From Verrucomicrobiales bacterium (GTDB lineage: Bacteria; Verrucomicrobiota; Verrucomicrobiia; Limisphaerales; UBA1096): 11,697 bases of DNA. Below are positions 1 to 7,975 of the stretch, piece by piece; the first letter of the stretch is position 1; every line of letters begins with the position of its first letter. Under the pieces are notes generated by a model. The model worked only from the letters and a program-made list of their open reading frames with translations. It was not told where the DNA came from and ran no database searches. The position numbers and the translations under genes are program-made. The stretch spans positions 1 through 11,697 of the forward strand of contig JAPPPH010000524.1 in assembly GCA_028817635.1 (NCBI GenBank), read 5' to 3'.

Positions 1-884
1 CAAACGTAGCTCCGACGATGATAGCAGGTAAAGCGCTCGACCAACATGGAGGCAAACTCAAACTCGCCATCCATGAAAATCATTTCGTTCGGGATGAACA
101 CGTCCTCGAATATCACCATTGCCTCCTGCCCCCCATACAGCGCGTTGCCGGCGTCGATCGTGCCGCCCTCAGCGCTCCGCGTATCACAGGATTGTCTGCC
201 GTAAATATAAGTTATACCGGGCGTGTCCACCGGCAACGCCCCGACGATGGCATAGTCACGATCGGCCTCACTCAATCGCATCGTTGGCATGACCACCAGC
301 CAATGTGAATTGATGCAACCCGTCTGGTGCGCCTTCGCACCGGAAATAAAAACGCCCTCCTCCGTCCGCCTGATGATGCGGACGAACAAGTCCGGATCGT
401 CCTGTTCATGCGGCGCCTTGGAGCGGTCTCCCTTCACGTCGGTCATGGCTCCGCCGATCACGAAATTCTGGCGGTGCATCTCCGTGACGAACGCCTTGAA
501 GCGGGAGTGATAGTCCGTCCCATGCGCCTCGTCGATTTCGTGTGTCACCGAGTGCAGCGAGTTGATGGCATCCATCCCCACGCAACGCTGAAAACAGGTG
601 CCGGTCAACTGGCCCAGTTTGCGCTGCATCTTGTTTTGCATCACCAAATCCTCCGGGCTCGTCGCCACGTGAAGGAATCGATTGATACGCTCGCCGGTAA
701 ACGGAGAAACAGCCGTGGCCAGTTCCGGTTGATCGTTGGCCAGATCGTACGTTCGCGCCACAGCGTTTATCGAGGGCCGGATCACCGGGTGGTCAACCGG
801 CTCCGCCACGCGTTCGCCGAAGAGATGCACCTTGAGCCCGCGACCACGCAGGCTCTCGACGTACTCTTCTCCGTTGAGGATCAT
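1..884 (-). CDS. abfD: 4-hydroxybutyryl-CoA dehydratase / vinylacetyl-CoA delta-isomerase (partial, C-terminal part missing)
   Basis: The first 294 residues are present; the gene runs off the left edge. The family (HpaB-like flavoproteins with a [4Fe-4S] cluster) converts 4-hydroxybutyryl-CoA to crotonyl-CoA and isomerises vinylacetyl-CoA. Cluster ligands known from the Clostridium enzyme (C99, C103, H292, C299) can be matched: C97 and C101 in GTCFQRCVG and H289 in CYHRRSY. The fourth cysteine would fall just beyond the window. Other family-like stretches are MTDVKGDR, GAKAHQTGCINSH and YGRQSCDTR. The ATG at 884 lies 5 bases after the stop of the serine hydrolase gene, with only a weak ribosome site, so it is probably the last or a late gene of the operon. 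Family identity is strong. Whether it acts as dehydratase or only as isomerase cannot be read from sequence. The enzyme is oxygen-sensitive in anaerobes but is also known in aerobic archaea. Confidence 0.93.
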   Translation of the reverse strand, partial: MILNGEEYVESLRGRGLKVHLFGERVAEPVDHPVIRPSINAVARTYDLANDQPELATAVSPFTGERINRFLHVATSPEDLVMQNKMQRKLGQLTGTCFQRCVGMDAINSLHSVTHEIDEAHGTDYHSRFKAFVTEMHRQNFVIGGAMTDVKGDRSKAPHEQDDPDLFVRIIRRTEEGVFISGAKAHQTGCINSHWLVVMPTMRLSEADRDYAIVGALPVDTPGITYIYGRQSCDTRSAEGGTIDAGNALYGGQEAMVIFEDVFIPNEMIFMDGEFEFASMLVERFTCYHRRSYV

Positions 885-889
885 GGGCG

Positions 890-2185
890 TTACTCGTTGG
901 TCTCAATCAGCGACTGATAAACTGCGACCGTGAATTCATCGCGAATCCGCAAATCGGTCGGAAGTTTTTGGGTCATGATCAGGCCGATCAATTCCTCCTT
1001 GGGATCGATAAAATACATGGTCGAGGCCACCCCTCCCCAACTCAACGTACCTGGCGAGCCAAGTTGCTGAGTCTCAGCAACATCAAGCCGCACGCGGAAG
1101 CCTAGCCCAAACCCGTTTCCCGGGCCAAGCCGCACGCCGGTCTCCGGCAGGATGTGCTCACGAATATGATTCGCTCCCATCAACCCCACCGACTTCGGGC
1201 TGAGCAGTCGTTGCCCCGCAAATTCGCCGTCGTTGAGGATCATCTGGCAAAATTTGAGATAATCGGTCGTCGTGCCAACCAACCCGCCGCCACCACTCAG
1301 AAATGGTTTCTTCTTCAAGTACGTGCTGGTGGCAGCCGGTTCAGCGATCTCGCGTTTACCATCGATACCCCAGCGATAGTTCACCGGAAAACGATCGAGC
1401 TTCTCCTTCGGCAGCGAAAAACCGGTGTCGACCATTTCGAGCGGTTTGAAGATGCGCTCGGCAAAAAACTCATCGAGCGGTTTACCCGAAACCCGCGTGA
1501 CCAACTCGCCCAGCACATCGGTGCTCACGCCGTATTGCCAGTACTCGCCGGGGTGCGCGAAGAGCGGCAGCTTACCCAGTTTTTCCACCATCTCGCGGGT
1601 GGTTGAATTACGGTCGAGCAAATTCGCGGCGCGGACCTGTTTGTCGACTTCGCTGTTTCCAAAAATACCGTAGGTCAGCCCGGAGGTATGCATCATCAGG
1701 TCGGCGATGGTCATGGCGCGGCGCGGTTCCTCGAGCCGGCCTTTGCCGTCATCTGTCTCGACGTAGACCTTCACCCCGGCCAACTCGGGAAGATATTTTT
1801 CAACCGGATCAAACAACTGAAAATGCCCCTCCTCGTACAGCATCATCGCCGCCGTGGTGGTGATGGCCTTGGTCATCGAAAAAATCCGAAAAATGGTATC
1901 ACGTTGCATCGGTTTCTTCGCCTCGGCATCGGCGTAGCCCGCGGCGTTGAAATGCACAATCTTGCCCTTCCGGGCCACCAGCGAAACCGCCCCGACCAAT
2001 TCGCCCGAATCGAGTTTGCGCGCCACCAATTCGTCGATACGCTTCAGTCGTTCCGACGACACGCCAACCGACTCAGGCTTGGCCAAGTGGACGTTTTCTG
2101 CAACGAGATCGAGTGAGAATGCTGTCATCAAAATGGGCAGGGCCAAGCGGCCAAGCGGGAACCGTGACCGGCTAATTTTCTTCAT
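890..2185 (-). CDS. Exported serine hydrolase of the beta-lactamase / class C (EstB-like) fold
   Basis: The protein has 431 residues from the ATG at 2185. An upstream in-frame TTG at 2197 is less likely, because the ATG version begins with a clean signal peptide: basic MKKISRSR, a hydrophobic stretch to about residue 24, then a possible cleavage site near VAEN. The SxxK nucleophile motif is S103-M-T-K106. The tyrosine motif is Y218-G-V-S in WQYGVSTDVLG, and a C-terminal WGG (383-385) replaces the KTG box. This pattern fits esterases and DD-peptidase-like members rather than true beta-lactamases. The start lies inside the end of the acyl-CoA ligase gene (14-base overlap), so translation is probably coupled. 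The substrate is unknown. The context suggests an ester or lactone whose acid product enters the downstream CoA pathway, but that is inference. The signal peptide region holds a tandem pair of GGCCAAGCGG repeats. Confidence 0.85.
   Translation of the reverse strand: MKKISRSRFPLGRLALPILMTAFSLDLVAENVHLAKPESVGVSSERLKRIDELVARKLDSGELVGAVSLVARKGKIVHFNAAGYADAEAKKPMQRDTIFRIFSMTKAITTTAAMMLYEEGHFQLFDPVEKYLPELAGVKVYVETDDGKGRLEEPRRAMTIADLMMHTSGLTYGIFGNSEVDKQVRAANLLDRNSTTREMVEKLGKLPLFAHPGEYWQYGVSTDVLGELVTRVSGKPLDEFFAERIFKPLEMVDTGFSLPKEKLDRFPVNYRWGIDGKREIAEPAATSTYLKKKPFLSGGGGLVGTTTDYLKFCQMILNDGEFAGQRLLSPKSVGLMGANHIREHILPETGVRLGPGNGFGLGFRVRLDVAETQQLGSPGTLSWGGVASTMYFIDPKEELIGLIMTQKLPTDLRIRDEFTVAVYQSLIETNE
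2078..2087. repeat. Iterated palindrome CTTGGCCAAG, copy 1
   Basis: It lies in the serine hydrolase gene, read as Leu-Ala-Lys (VHLAKPE), just after the signal peptide. Confidence 0.9.
2141..2158. repeat. Two overlapping GGCCAAGCGG units (tandem half-palindromes)
   Basis: Units at 2141-2150 and 2149-2158 repeat with an 8-base period inside the signal peptide of the serine hydrolase. The two units are read in different frames (PLG and RLA). Confidence 0.85.
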
Positions 2186-3842
2186 ACAATTTGGCAAGGT
2201 GAGATTCGTACTTGGCGATAATGTGTCGCCGACGAACCTTGAGAGTGGCCGTCAACTCGCCGGATTCAAGCTGAAATGGACGACGCATCAAAAGAATCCG
2301 CTTCACTCGCTCCGGCTGGCTCACCGCCTGCATCGCCTCGTCCACCTGAGCCTGATAAAAATTCAGCAAGGCCGGCTCACTGATAAACAACCGGTCTTCG
2401 GGCAGTTCCAAACCAAGCACTTTCATCCGCTTGGCTAAGCGCTCGAAATGAGGCACGATCAACGCGCTGACAAACTTCCGTCCATCACCGTATGTGACCG
2501 CCTGATCGATGAACGGGTTGCGAACAAGCATTCGTTCCAGCTCTGCCGGGGCAATATTTTTTCCACCCGAGGTGATGATCAGATCCTTCTTTCGATCAGT
2601 GATGAACAGATGTTGATCCTCATCGATGCGCCCCACGTCACCGGTGTGTAGCCAACCATCGACAATCGCCACCGCCGTGGCCTGTTCGTTTTTCCAGTAG
2701 CCCTGCATCAACCCCGGACCGCGAGCCAAAATCTCCCCGTCATCAGCCAACTTCACCTTCACCCCTGCCAACGGCAAACCGACGGAACCGACCTTGTAGT
2801 TGCCACGATGATTGAATGTGATGCAGGGTGAGCACTCCGTCTGACCGTAACCCTCGATCATCGGCACGCCACAGTCGAAAAAACCCTGACACACATGAGG
2901 CGGCAATGGTGCCCCGCCGGAGAGGCATTGTCGCATCCGGCCCCCCAGCAAGCGTTTCAAACCAGCGGCTCGGTCGCCCTCCGGCAACGTCTCCACCTTG
3001 GTCCAGATTTTTTCGTAAAAACGCGGCACACACGTCGTCAGCGTTGGCCGCACCGTCGCCATGTCAGCAAACAGTTCGTCCATCGGGCCGCCCAGCGCGA
3101 GGACGTAACGCCCCCACGTCGACATGTAATGATCCATCACACGCGAGTAGACATGACTGTACGGCAGCCAGCTTAGGTGCAATTCGTCTGGCTCAAGGCC
3201 GAAGATCTCGTAGTTCGCCTCGGTGTTGAACAGGATGTTGCCGTGCGAAAGCATGACCCCTTTCGGATCGCCGGTCGTGCCGCTGGTATAAATAATGGTG
3301 GCAAGATCATCCCGTACGATGCCCGCTTCGCGAATGGCAATCTCAGGGTCCCGGGGAGTCCGCAAAACCTCCTCCCATGGCAAAACCGGAATTGGCCCCG
3401 GCTCGATCGGATCAAACGAAATCACGAATTCCAGCCCCGGCAATTCATCGATCACCTGCCAAAGTTTCTCCGCCTGCGCTTGGTTACTGACAAACACCGC
3501 GCGGGCACCGCTGTGCTGAATTTGAAACGCTGCCTGTCGGGGCACCATCGGGGAATGCATCGGCACACCCACCGCGCCACAGCTCAACACGGCATGATCG
3601 GCGACCAGCCACTCATGGCGGTTCTCCGAGAGAATGGCCACCCGTTCGCCGGCACGGATACCGCGCTGAATCAATGCCGACGCAACCGCATCCGCCTGCC
3701 GGCGATACGCGGTCCAGCTTAAATCCTGAAACCCCTTCCCGGTCTTGTAGCGCAACGAGACCGCGTCACCAATCTCCGCGCAGATCGCACGGTGCATGCC
3801 GCAAAGCGATTCGTACGGCTGGGTTGGCACAGCGCCCGCCAT
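2172..3842 (-). CDS. AMP-forming acyl-CoA synthetase (long-chain fatty acid-CoA ligase type)
   Basis: The protein has 556 residues and belongs to the adenylate-forming ANL superfamily. It activates a carboxylic acid with ATP and CoA. The P-loop-like motif YTSGTTGDPKG is at 185-195, GYGQTE at 331-336, the ATP-ribose aspartate in HTGD at 402, DRKKDLIITSGGKNI at 416-430, and the probable catalytic lysine is K535 in TATLKVRR. The WLPYSHVYSR stretch (225-234) resembles long-chain FAA-type ligases, so the substrate is more likely a fatty acid than a short hydroxy acid, but sequence does not settle this. The ATG at 3842 follows the dehydrogenase stop by 3 bases. It supplies acyl-CoA to the beta-oxidation enzymes of the same operon. 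ERLAKRMK (468-475) is encoded by a one-mismatch copy of the iterated palindrome at 2430-2439. Confidence 0.93.
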   Translation of the reverse strand: MAGAVPTQPYESLCGMHRAICAEIGDAVSLRYKTGKGFQDLSWTAYRRQADAVASALIQRGIRAGERVAILSENRHEWLVADHAVLSCGAVGVPMHSPMVPRQAAFQIQHSGARAVFVSNQAQAEKLWQVIDELPGLEFVISFDPIEPGPIPVLPWEEVLRTPRDPEIAIREAGIVRDDLATIIYTSGTTGDPKGVMLSHGNILFNTEANYEIFGLEPDELHLSWLPYSHVYSRVMDHYMSTWGRYVLALGGPMDELFADMATVRPTLTTCVPRFYEKIWTKVETLPEGDRAAGLKRLLGGRMRQCLSGGAPLPPHVCQGFFDCGVPMIEGYGQTECSPCITFNHRGNYKVGSVGLPLAGVKVKLADDGEILARGPGLMQGYWKNEQATAVAIVDGWLHTGDVGRIDEDQHLFITDRKKDLIITSGGKNIAPAELERMLVRNPFIDQAVTYGDGRKFVSALIVPHFERLAKRMKVLGLELPEDRLFISEPALLNFYQAQVDEAMQAVSQPERVKRILLMRRPFQLESGELTATLKVRRRHIIAKYESHLAKLYEEN

Positions 3843-3845
3843 CGG

Positions 3846-4601
3846 TCAGGAACTCCACCAGCCTCCGTTCACGTGGATCGTCTGGCCGGTGATGTAGTCA
3901 GCCAATTCGCTGCACAAAAACAGCACCACCCCGGCGACCTCGGCCGGCTCACCAAAGCGGCCAAGCGGAATCTGTGCCTTCATCCCGGCCAACACCGACT
4001 CGGGAATCGTCCGGCTCATCTCGGTGTCAATCACACCCGGCGCCACGGCGTTGACGTTGATTTGTGACCTCGCCAACTCACGGCTCAGCACCTTGGTCAG
4101 GCTCATCACCCCGCCCTTGGCCGCCGCATAATTGGCCTGTCCAAAAGCCCCCAGCGCCGCCGCGATTGAGGCGAGATTTACTATCCGCCCACCCGGCCCC
4201 AAATGCTTCGCCGCTTCGCGACTCATCTTGAATACCCCGCTCAGATTCGTGTCGATCACCTCCTGCCATTCAGTGTCACTCATTTTTTGCACCGTCCGAT
4301 CCCGAACGATCCCGGCGTTGTTAATCACAAAATCCACTGTGCCAAACTCGCGCTTGGCCAAGCGGAAAAGTTTTTCGACATCATCCGTCTCGCGTACGTC
4401 CGCACCGATGGCAATTGTGCGCTGGCCAATCGCGGCCACCATCGACCCGGCCAACTCTTTATTTTTGTCGTGCGAATCGGGAAAATAATTCACCACGACA
4501 TTTGCTCCCGCTGCGTGAAGCGCCTCCGCCGTCGCTTGGCCAAGCCCCTGGCTTGCCCCGGTGATGATGGCTGTCCTGCCGGTTAGATCGATCGTTTTCA
4601 C
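3846..4601 (-). CDS. FabG-type short-chain dehydrogenase/reductase (3-oxoacyl-CoA/ACP reductase family)
   Basis: The start chosen is GTG at 4601, which overlaps the thiolase stop as GTGA and gives 251 residues, a normal length for the family. The longer reading to 4649 would add 16 residues lying inside the thiolase gene. The Rossmann motif TGASQGLGQ is at 14-22 and NNAG at 94-97. The catalytic tetrad is N119, S145, Y158 and K162. The protein ends with the usual FabG-like ITGQTIHVNGGW. The family reduces or oxidises 3-oxo/3-hydroxyacyl thioesters with NAD(P)H, or other secondary alcohols. In this operon it could be an acetoacetyl-CoA reductase (PhaB-like) or act on a hydroxy acid; the sequence does not decide. 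Two copies of the iterated palindrome lie in it, encoding LAK (81-83) and LGQ (20-22), the latter inside the cofactor-binding loop. Confidence 0.92.
   Translation of the reverse strand: MKTIDLTGRTAIITGASQGLGQATAEALHAAGANVVVNYFPDSHDKNKELAGSMVAAIGQRTIAIGADVRETDDVEKLFRLAKREFGTVDFVINNAGIVRDRTVQKMSDTEWQEVIDTNLSGVFKMSREAAKHLGPGGRIVNLASIAAALGAFGQANYAAAKGGVMSLTKVLSRELARSQINVNAVAPGVIDTEMSRTIPESVLAGMKAQIPLGRFGEPAEVAGVVLFLCSELADYITGQTIHVNGGWWSS
3959..3968. repeat. GGCCAAGCGG unit
   Basis: It lies in the FabG-type gene, read on the minus strand as PLGR. Confidence 0.7.
4351..4364. repeat. Iterated palindrome, copy 2 (14-base symmetry)
   Basis: CGCTTGGCCAAGCG in the FabG-type gene, read as RLAKR. It is followed by G and so also contains GGCCAAGCGG. 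Confidence 0.9.
4534..4545. repeat. Iterated palindrome, copy 3 (12-base symmetry)
   Basis: GCTTGGCCAAGC in the FabG-type gene, read as Leu-Gly-Gln within the cofactor loop. Confidence 0.9.
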
Positions 4602-5761
4602 TCGACGAGTTTGAAAATGGCTGCGGAACCCTGCCCCATCCCAACGCACATTGTCGCGAGACCAAGCGCTTGGCCTTCGGAGCGCATTCGGTGAAGCAGC
4701 GTCGTTGCGATGCGTGCCCCGCTGCCGCCAAGCGGATGGCCGATGGCGATCGCGCCACCGCGCGTGTTTACTTTTTCATCCGAGACGCCCCACTCCCTCA
4801 ACACCGCCAACGACTGGGCGGCGAACGCCTCGTTCAACTCGATGCATCCGATGTCGCCCAGCGCCAACCCTGCTCGCTTTAGCGCCTGTTGAGTTGCCGG
4901 CACAGGGCCAATACCCATGATTTCCGGCGCCACACCAGCCACGGCATGCGAAACCACCTGCGCGATTGGTTTCAAGCCAAGCTCCTCGGCTCTGCGACTG
5001 GACATCATCAGGAGCGCCGCAGCACCGACGCTTAGCGGCGAACTGCTCCCAGCTGTTACGGTGCCGGTGCCGTCCCGCAGGAAAACCGGGCGCAGCTTGG
5101 CCAAGTCTTCAACGGACGAGTCAGCGCGCACGCATTGGTCTCTTGTGATGCGCACTTTGCGGCCGGACAGATCGCGCCCCACGGGCGAGGAAAGCTCAGA
5201 CTCAAACTCACCGCGATCCTGCGCCGCCGCCGCCAAGTGATGGCTGCGTACCGCGAACGCATCCTGTTCCTCCCGCGAAATGCCGTAAAGCTGCGCAAGG
5301 TTCTCGGCGGTGAGTCCCATGTTCATGATCGCCTTGCTGTGGCGGGCATACAGCCGTTGCGATGGATCAACGTCCTTCATCATCGGCACATGATCCATGT
5401 GCTCCACGCCACCGGCGATTTGCACATCCTCGTTGCCGGTTTGAATGCTCATGGCCGCGAGATGGATGGCCTCGAGCGATGAGGCGCAGTTGCGATGAAT
5501 TGTCACGCCGGTTGTTTCCACGGGCAACCCTGCGAGCAACGCCGCCGTGCGCGCGATATCAAACGCCTGCTCACCCTGTTGCTGGCAGCAACCCCATTTC
5601 ACATCCTCAACCAGCGCTGGATCTAGCTTGTTGCGCCCGACCAGTTCACGAATCAAGTCCGCCGACAAATCATCCGAGCGCACATCTCGGTACCACCCCT
5701 CTCGCGGACAAGCCTTCGCAACGGGAGTGCGTAACGCATCAATAACAACTGCGGTCTCCAT
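4598..5761 (-). CDS. fadA: Acetyl-CoA acyltransferase (3-ketoacyl-CoA thiolase, FadA type)
   Basis: The protein has 387 residues, the same length as E. coli FadA. It cleaves 3-ketoacyl-CoA with CoA to acetyl-CoA and a shortened acyl-CoA. The nucleophilic cysteine is C92 in HRNCASSLEAIH, H342 lies in AIGHPLGGSGAR, and the second cysteine C372 is in CVGMGQG. These positions match the FadA catalytic triad closely. The motif around C92 is slightly atypical (RNCAS rather than the common RFCSS). The ATG at 5761 directly abuts the TAA of the fadB-like gene, the classic fadBA order, implying a multienzyme beta-oxidation complex. Its stop overlaps the start of the FabG-type gene. It contains one iterated palindrome at 5096-5105 (read as LAK) and one inside-out palindrome at 4662-4673. 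Confidence 0.95.
   Translation of the reverse strand: METAVVIDALRTPVAKACPREGWYRDVRSDDLSADLIRELVGRNKLDPALVEDVKWGCCQQQGEQAFDIARTAALLAGLPVETTGVTIHRNCASSLEAIHLAAMSIQTGNEDVQIAGGVEHMDHVPMMKDVDPSQRLYARHSKAIMNMGLTAENLAQLYGISREEQDAFAVRSHHLAAAAQDRGEFESELSSPVGRDLSGRKVRITRDQCVRADSSVEDLAKLRPVFLRDGTGTVTAGSSSPLSVGAAALLMMSSRRAEELGLKPIAQVVSHAVAGVAPEIMGIGPVPATQQALKRAGLALGDIGCIELNEAFAAQSLAVLREWGVSDEKVNTRGGAIAIGHPLGGSGARIATTLLHRMRSEGQALGLATMCVGMGQGSAAIFKLVE
4662..4673. repeat. Inside-out palindrome CCAAGCGCTTGG, copy A
   Basis: It lies in the fadA 3' part. It consists of the same half-sites as the main palindrome, joined at their other ends. Confidence 0.75.
5096..5105. repeat. Iterated palindrome, copy 4
   Basis: It lies in fadA, read as DLAKL. 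Confidence 0.9.
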
Positions 5762-7975
5762 TTAAGTGCGCCCCCCGTGTTTTGGATAAAACATCGCCCC
5801 TGTATCTGCGTTGTTTCTCAAAATCTTAGGCGCATCGAAACGCGCCCCCAATCCGGAATCGAAATAAGGCTGTGCCGTGGCAATCACCACACCGGCTCCA
5901 ACCTGATCACAATGGCGAAGCGGCCCACCGCGGAACTGCGGGAAACCGGTTCCGAGCACCAAGCCCATGTCGACATCGCCCGGCTCCGCCACGATCCGAT
6001 CCTCCCAGGCACGCGCTGCCTCCAGCAGCAGCACACTAAACAGTCGCCCCTCAATCTCCTCCGCACCGATTTTGCGGGTGTCGGTGCTGTGACGGGCAAG
6101 AAACTCATCCAGCGCCGGATCATTTTCCCGCCGCCCGCGCCGGCCCAGTTTGCGAAAGCCGGCACCCGTCTTGTCGCCCATGCGACCCGCTGCAACCAAG
6201 TCATCCAGCAGCCGTGTCAGCATCCATCGTTGCCCCATCTCGGCAGCCTCCTCGAGCACGCGAAACGCACCCATGGTGACATCCAAACCGACCAGGTCAT
6301 TGAGCGCGATCGGCCCCATTGGCATGCCCCACTCCATTGCCACACGGTCGATCAAGTCAATGTCGGCTCCCTCGCAAAGCAACACGATCGCCTCGTTCAT
6401 GTACGGCAGCAAAATGCGGTTCACGAGGAACCCCGGCGAATCCTGCACCACGACCGGGGTCTTACCCAAGCGCTTGGCCAAGGCCACGGCGGTGACCACG
6501 GTTTGATCGCTCGTCGCTTCGCCGCGAATTACTTCAACCAGACGCATTCGGTTGACCGGGTTAAAAAAGTGCAATCCAACAAACCGCGCCGGATCTGCAG
6601 CCGACTTGGCCAAGCGCGAAACAGAAATTGTCGAGGTGTTGGTGGCCTGAAGCGACTCCTCCGGCAACACCTCGGCCAAGGCCGAGTGGACTTCAGCTTT
6701 CAGCGGCTCCGACTCGGTGACGGCCTCGATCACAATGTCCACTTGGCCAAGTACAGTTGAATCCGTGGTGGTATTCAACCGCGCCAATGCCTCCGCCTCC
6801 GTCGCTTGGCCAAGCGCACGGCGAAAACTGACCAAGCCGGAGTCAATGCGAGATTGATCAACATCGGCCATGATCGTTCTAATTCCGCAGGACGCTGACG
6901 CGGCAGCGATCCCGGCTCCCATCGTCCCGGCACCCAGCACGCCGACGCTCGCGAAACCGGCCGGCTCAGGCTCCGAAGTGGTCACACCCCGAAATTTTTT
7001 CAGCCGGTTTTGTTCGAAGAAAATCCCGATCATCGCCGAAGCCACCGAACCTCCAAACACCTTTTTTCCGGCGGCACGTTCCGCAGCCAACCCCTCCTCG
7101 ATCGAAACCGAAGCGCCATCGCATATCGCTTCGATCGCAGCAAACGGCGCCGGGTATTCGCCCCTGTTTCGTTGCCGGATTTGGGCCGTGGTCATCCTCC
7201 GGCAATAGTCAATTTGCTCGGCGGTCATCGGGAGGGGCGCCCGTTTCTGTTCGCGACCGGTTTTCCATTTTTCATTCGCGACCAACTCCGCCAGCACCCG
7301 GTGCCCTTCCTCAATCAATCGCTCCACCGGCACGGCATCAAACACCAAGCCAATTGCTTCAGCCTCGGAGGCGGTGAACGGCTTGCCCGTGGTGATCGCT
7401 TTCAGGGCATGATCCAAACCGACAACGCGCGACAGGCGTTGAGTCCCACCCCAACCCGGGATCAGGCCAAGTTTCACTTCAGGTAACCCGATCTGTGTTT
7501 TCGGTTGGTTCGTGGCCACGCGCTCGTCCATCGTCAGCGCAAACTCCGCCCCGCCGCCGAGACACGCCCCGTCTATGAGCGCCACAGTCGGATACGGCAG
7601 TGCCTCAAACCGCGCAAACACAGTCTGCCCCTTCTCCAGCGAAGCGAGGATGTCATCCATCGAATTCCCCTCCGTCGGGAGTAACTCCTCGATTTTTGCA
7701 CCGGCAACGAACTGTCCCGGCTTGCCGCTGCAAACCAACAACCCAGTCGCCGGCATACCAGCCAGTTGATCCAGCACGGCATCCAACTCCGAGAGAATGG
7801 TACGGGAGAGAACGTTTACCTTTTCATCTGGCAAATCAAACGTGAGCGTCGCCACGCCATCATCCGCCAACTCGAGCTGAAAGGAACTCGCCCCGTTTTC
7901 CAGGTTTAAAGAATTCAATGTAAGAAAACGCCCTACCTCCGGGGACGACGCTTCGCGGGCAATCGAAGATTCCAC
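5762..7975 (-). CDS. fadB: Fused enoyl-CoA hydratase / 3-hydroxyacyl-CoA dehydrogenase (FadB/FadJ-type)
   Basis: The protein has up to 737 residues. Residues about 32-310 form a crotonase domain with the GACLGGGAEFA oxyanion-hole region and catalytic glutamates E144 and E166 (LPEVKLGLIPGWGG). The dehydrogenase half begins near 341 with the NAD motif GVLGAGTMGAG (345-355). It continues with catalytic H469 in GLHFFNPV, SPGFLVNR (513-520), and a C-terminal dehydrogenase repeat to 737. The enzyme hydrates 2-enoyl-CoA and oxidises the product to 3-ketoacyl-CoA. The start is uncertain. GTG at 7975 overlaps the TraB-like gene by 43 bases and has a Shine-Dalgarno only one base away. An in-frame TTG at 7918 (718 residues, near the FadJ length) lies 17 bases after GGAGG. 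Four iterated palindromes sit within 6473-6816, all in the dehydrogenase half. Confidence 0.95.
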   Translation of the reverse strand: MESSIAREASSPEVGRFLTLNSLNLENGASSFQLELADDGVATLTFDLPDEKVNVLSRTILSELDAVLDQLAGMPATGLLVCSGKPGQFVAGAKIEELLPTEGNSMDDILASLEKGQTVFARFEALPYPTVALIDGACLGGGAEFALTMDERVATNQPKTQIGLPEVKLGLIPGWGGTQRLSRVVGLDHALKAITTGKPFTASEAEAIGLVFDAVPVERLIEEGHRVLAELVANEKWKTGREQKRAPLPMTAEQIDYCRRMTTAQIRQRNRGEYPAPFAAIEAICDGASVSIEEGLAAERAAGKKVFGGSVASAMIGIFFEQNRLKKFRGVTTSEPEPAGFASVGVLGAGTMGAGIAAASASCGIRTIMADVDQSRIDSGLVSFRRALGQATEAEALARLNTTTDSTVLGQVDIVIEAVTESEPLKAEVHSALAEVLPEESLQATNTSTISVSRLAKSAADPARFVGLHFFNPVNRMRLVEVIRGEATSDQTVVTAVALAKRLGKTPVVVQDSPGFLVNRILLPYMNEAIVLLCEGADIDLIDRVAMEWGMPMGPIALNDLVGLDVTMGAFRVLEEAAEMGQRWMLTRLLDDLVAAGRMGDKTGAGFRKLGRRGRRENDPALDEFLARHSTDTRKIGAEEIEGRLFSVLLLEAARAWEDRIVAEPGDVDMGLVLGTGFPQFRGGPLRHCDQVGAGVVIATAQPYFDSGLGARFDAPKILRNNADTGAMFYPKHGGRT
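6466..6482. repeat. Iterated palindrome, copy 5, fused to inside-out copy B
   Basis: CCAAGCGCTTGG (6466-6477) overlaps CTTGGCCAAG (6473-6482) in fadB. The encoded protein stretch is ALAKRLGK, so the same codon block is nearly repeated twice. Confidence 0.9.
6605..6614. repeat. Iterated palindrome, copy 6
   Basis: It lies in fadB, read as RLAKS, residues 454-458 counted from the GTG start. Confidence 0.9.
6741..6752. repeat. Iterated palindrome, copy 7 (12-base symmetry)
   Basis: ACTTGGCCAAGT in fadB, read as VLGQV. Confidence 0.9.
6803..6816. repeat. Iterated palindrome, copy 8 (14-base symmetry)
   Basis: CGCTTGGCCAAGCG in fadB, read as ALGQA. It shares the flanking text GTCGCTTGGCCAAGC with copy 3. 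Confidence 0.9.

Noticed and set aside
18..917. Long plus-strand open frames opposite the left-end gene (96 and 196 codons)
   Set aside because: They are antisense to the strongly recognisable AbfD reading and show no family motifs; many similar shadows lie opposite the other operon genes.
890..2185. Calling the serine hydrolase a true class C beta-lactamase
   Set aside because: It has YGVS and WGG in place of the Tyr-x-Asn and Lys-Thr-Gly boxes of AmpC enzymes, and sits in a catabolic operon.
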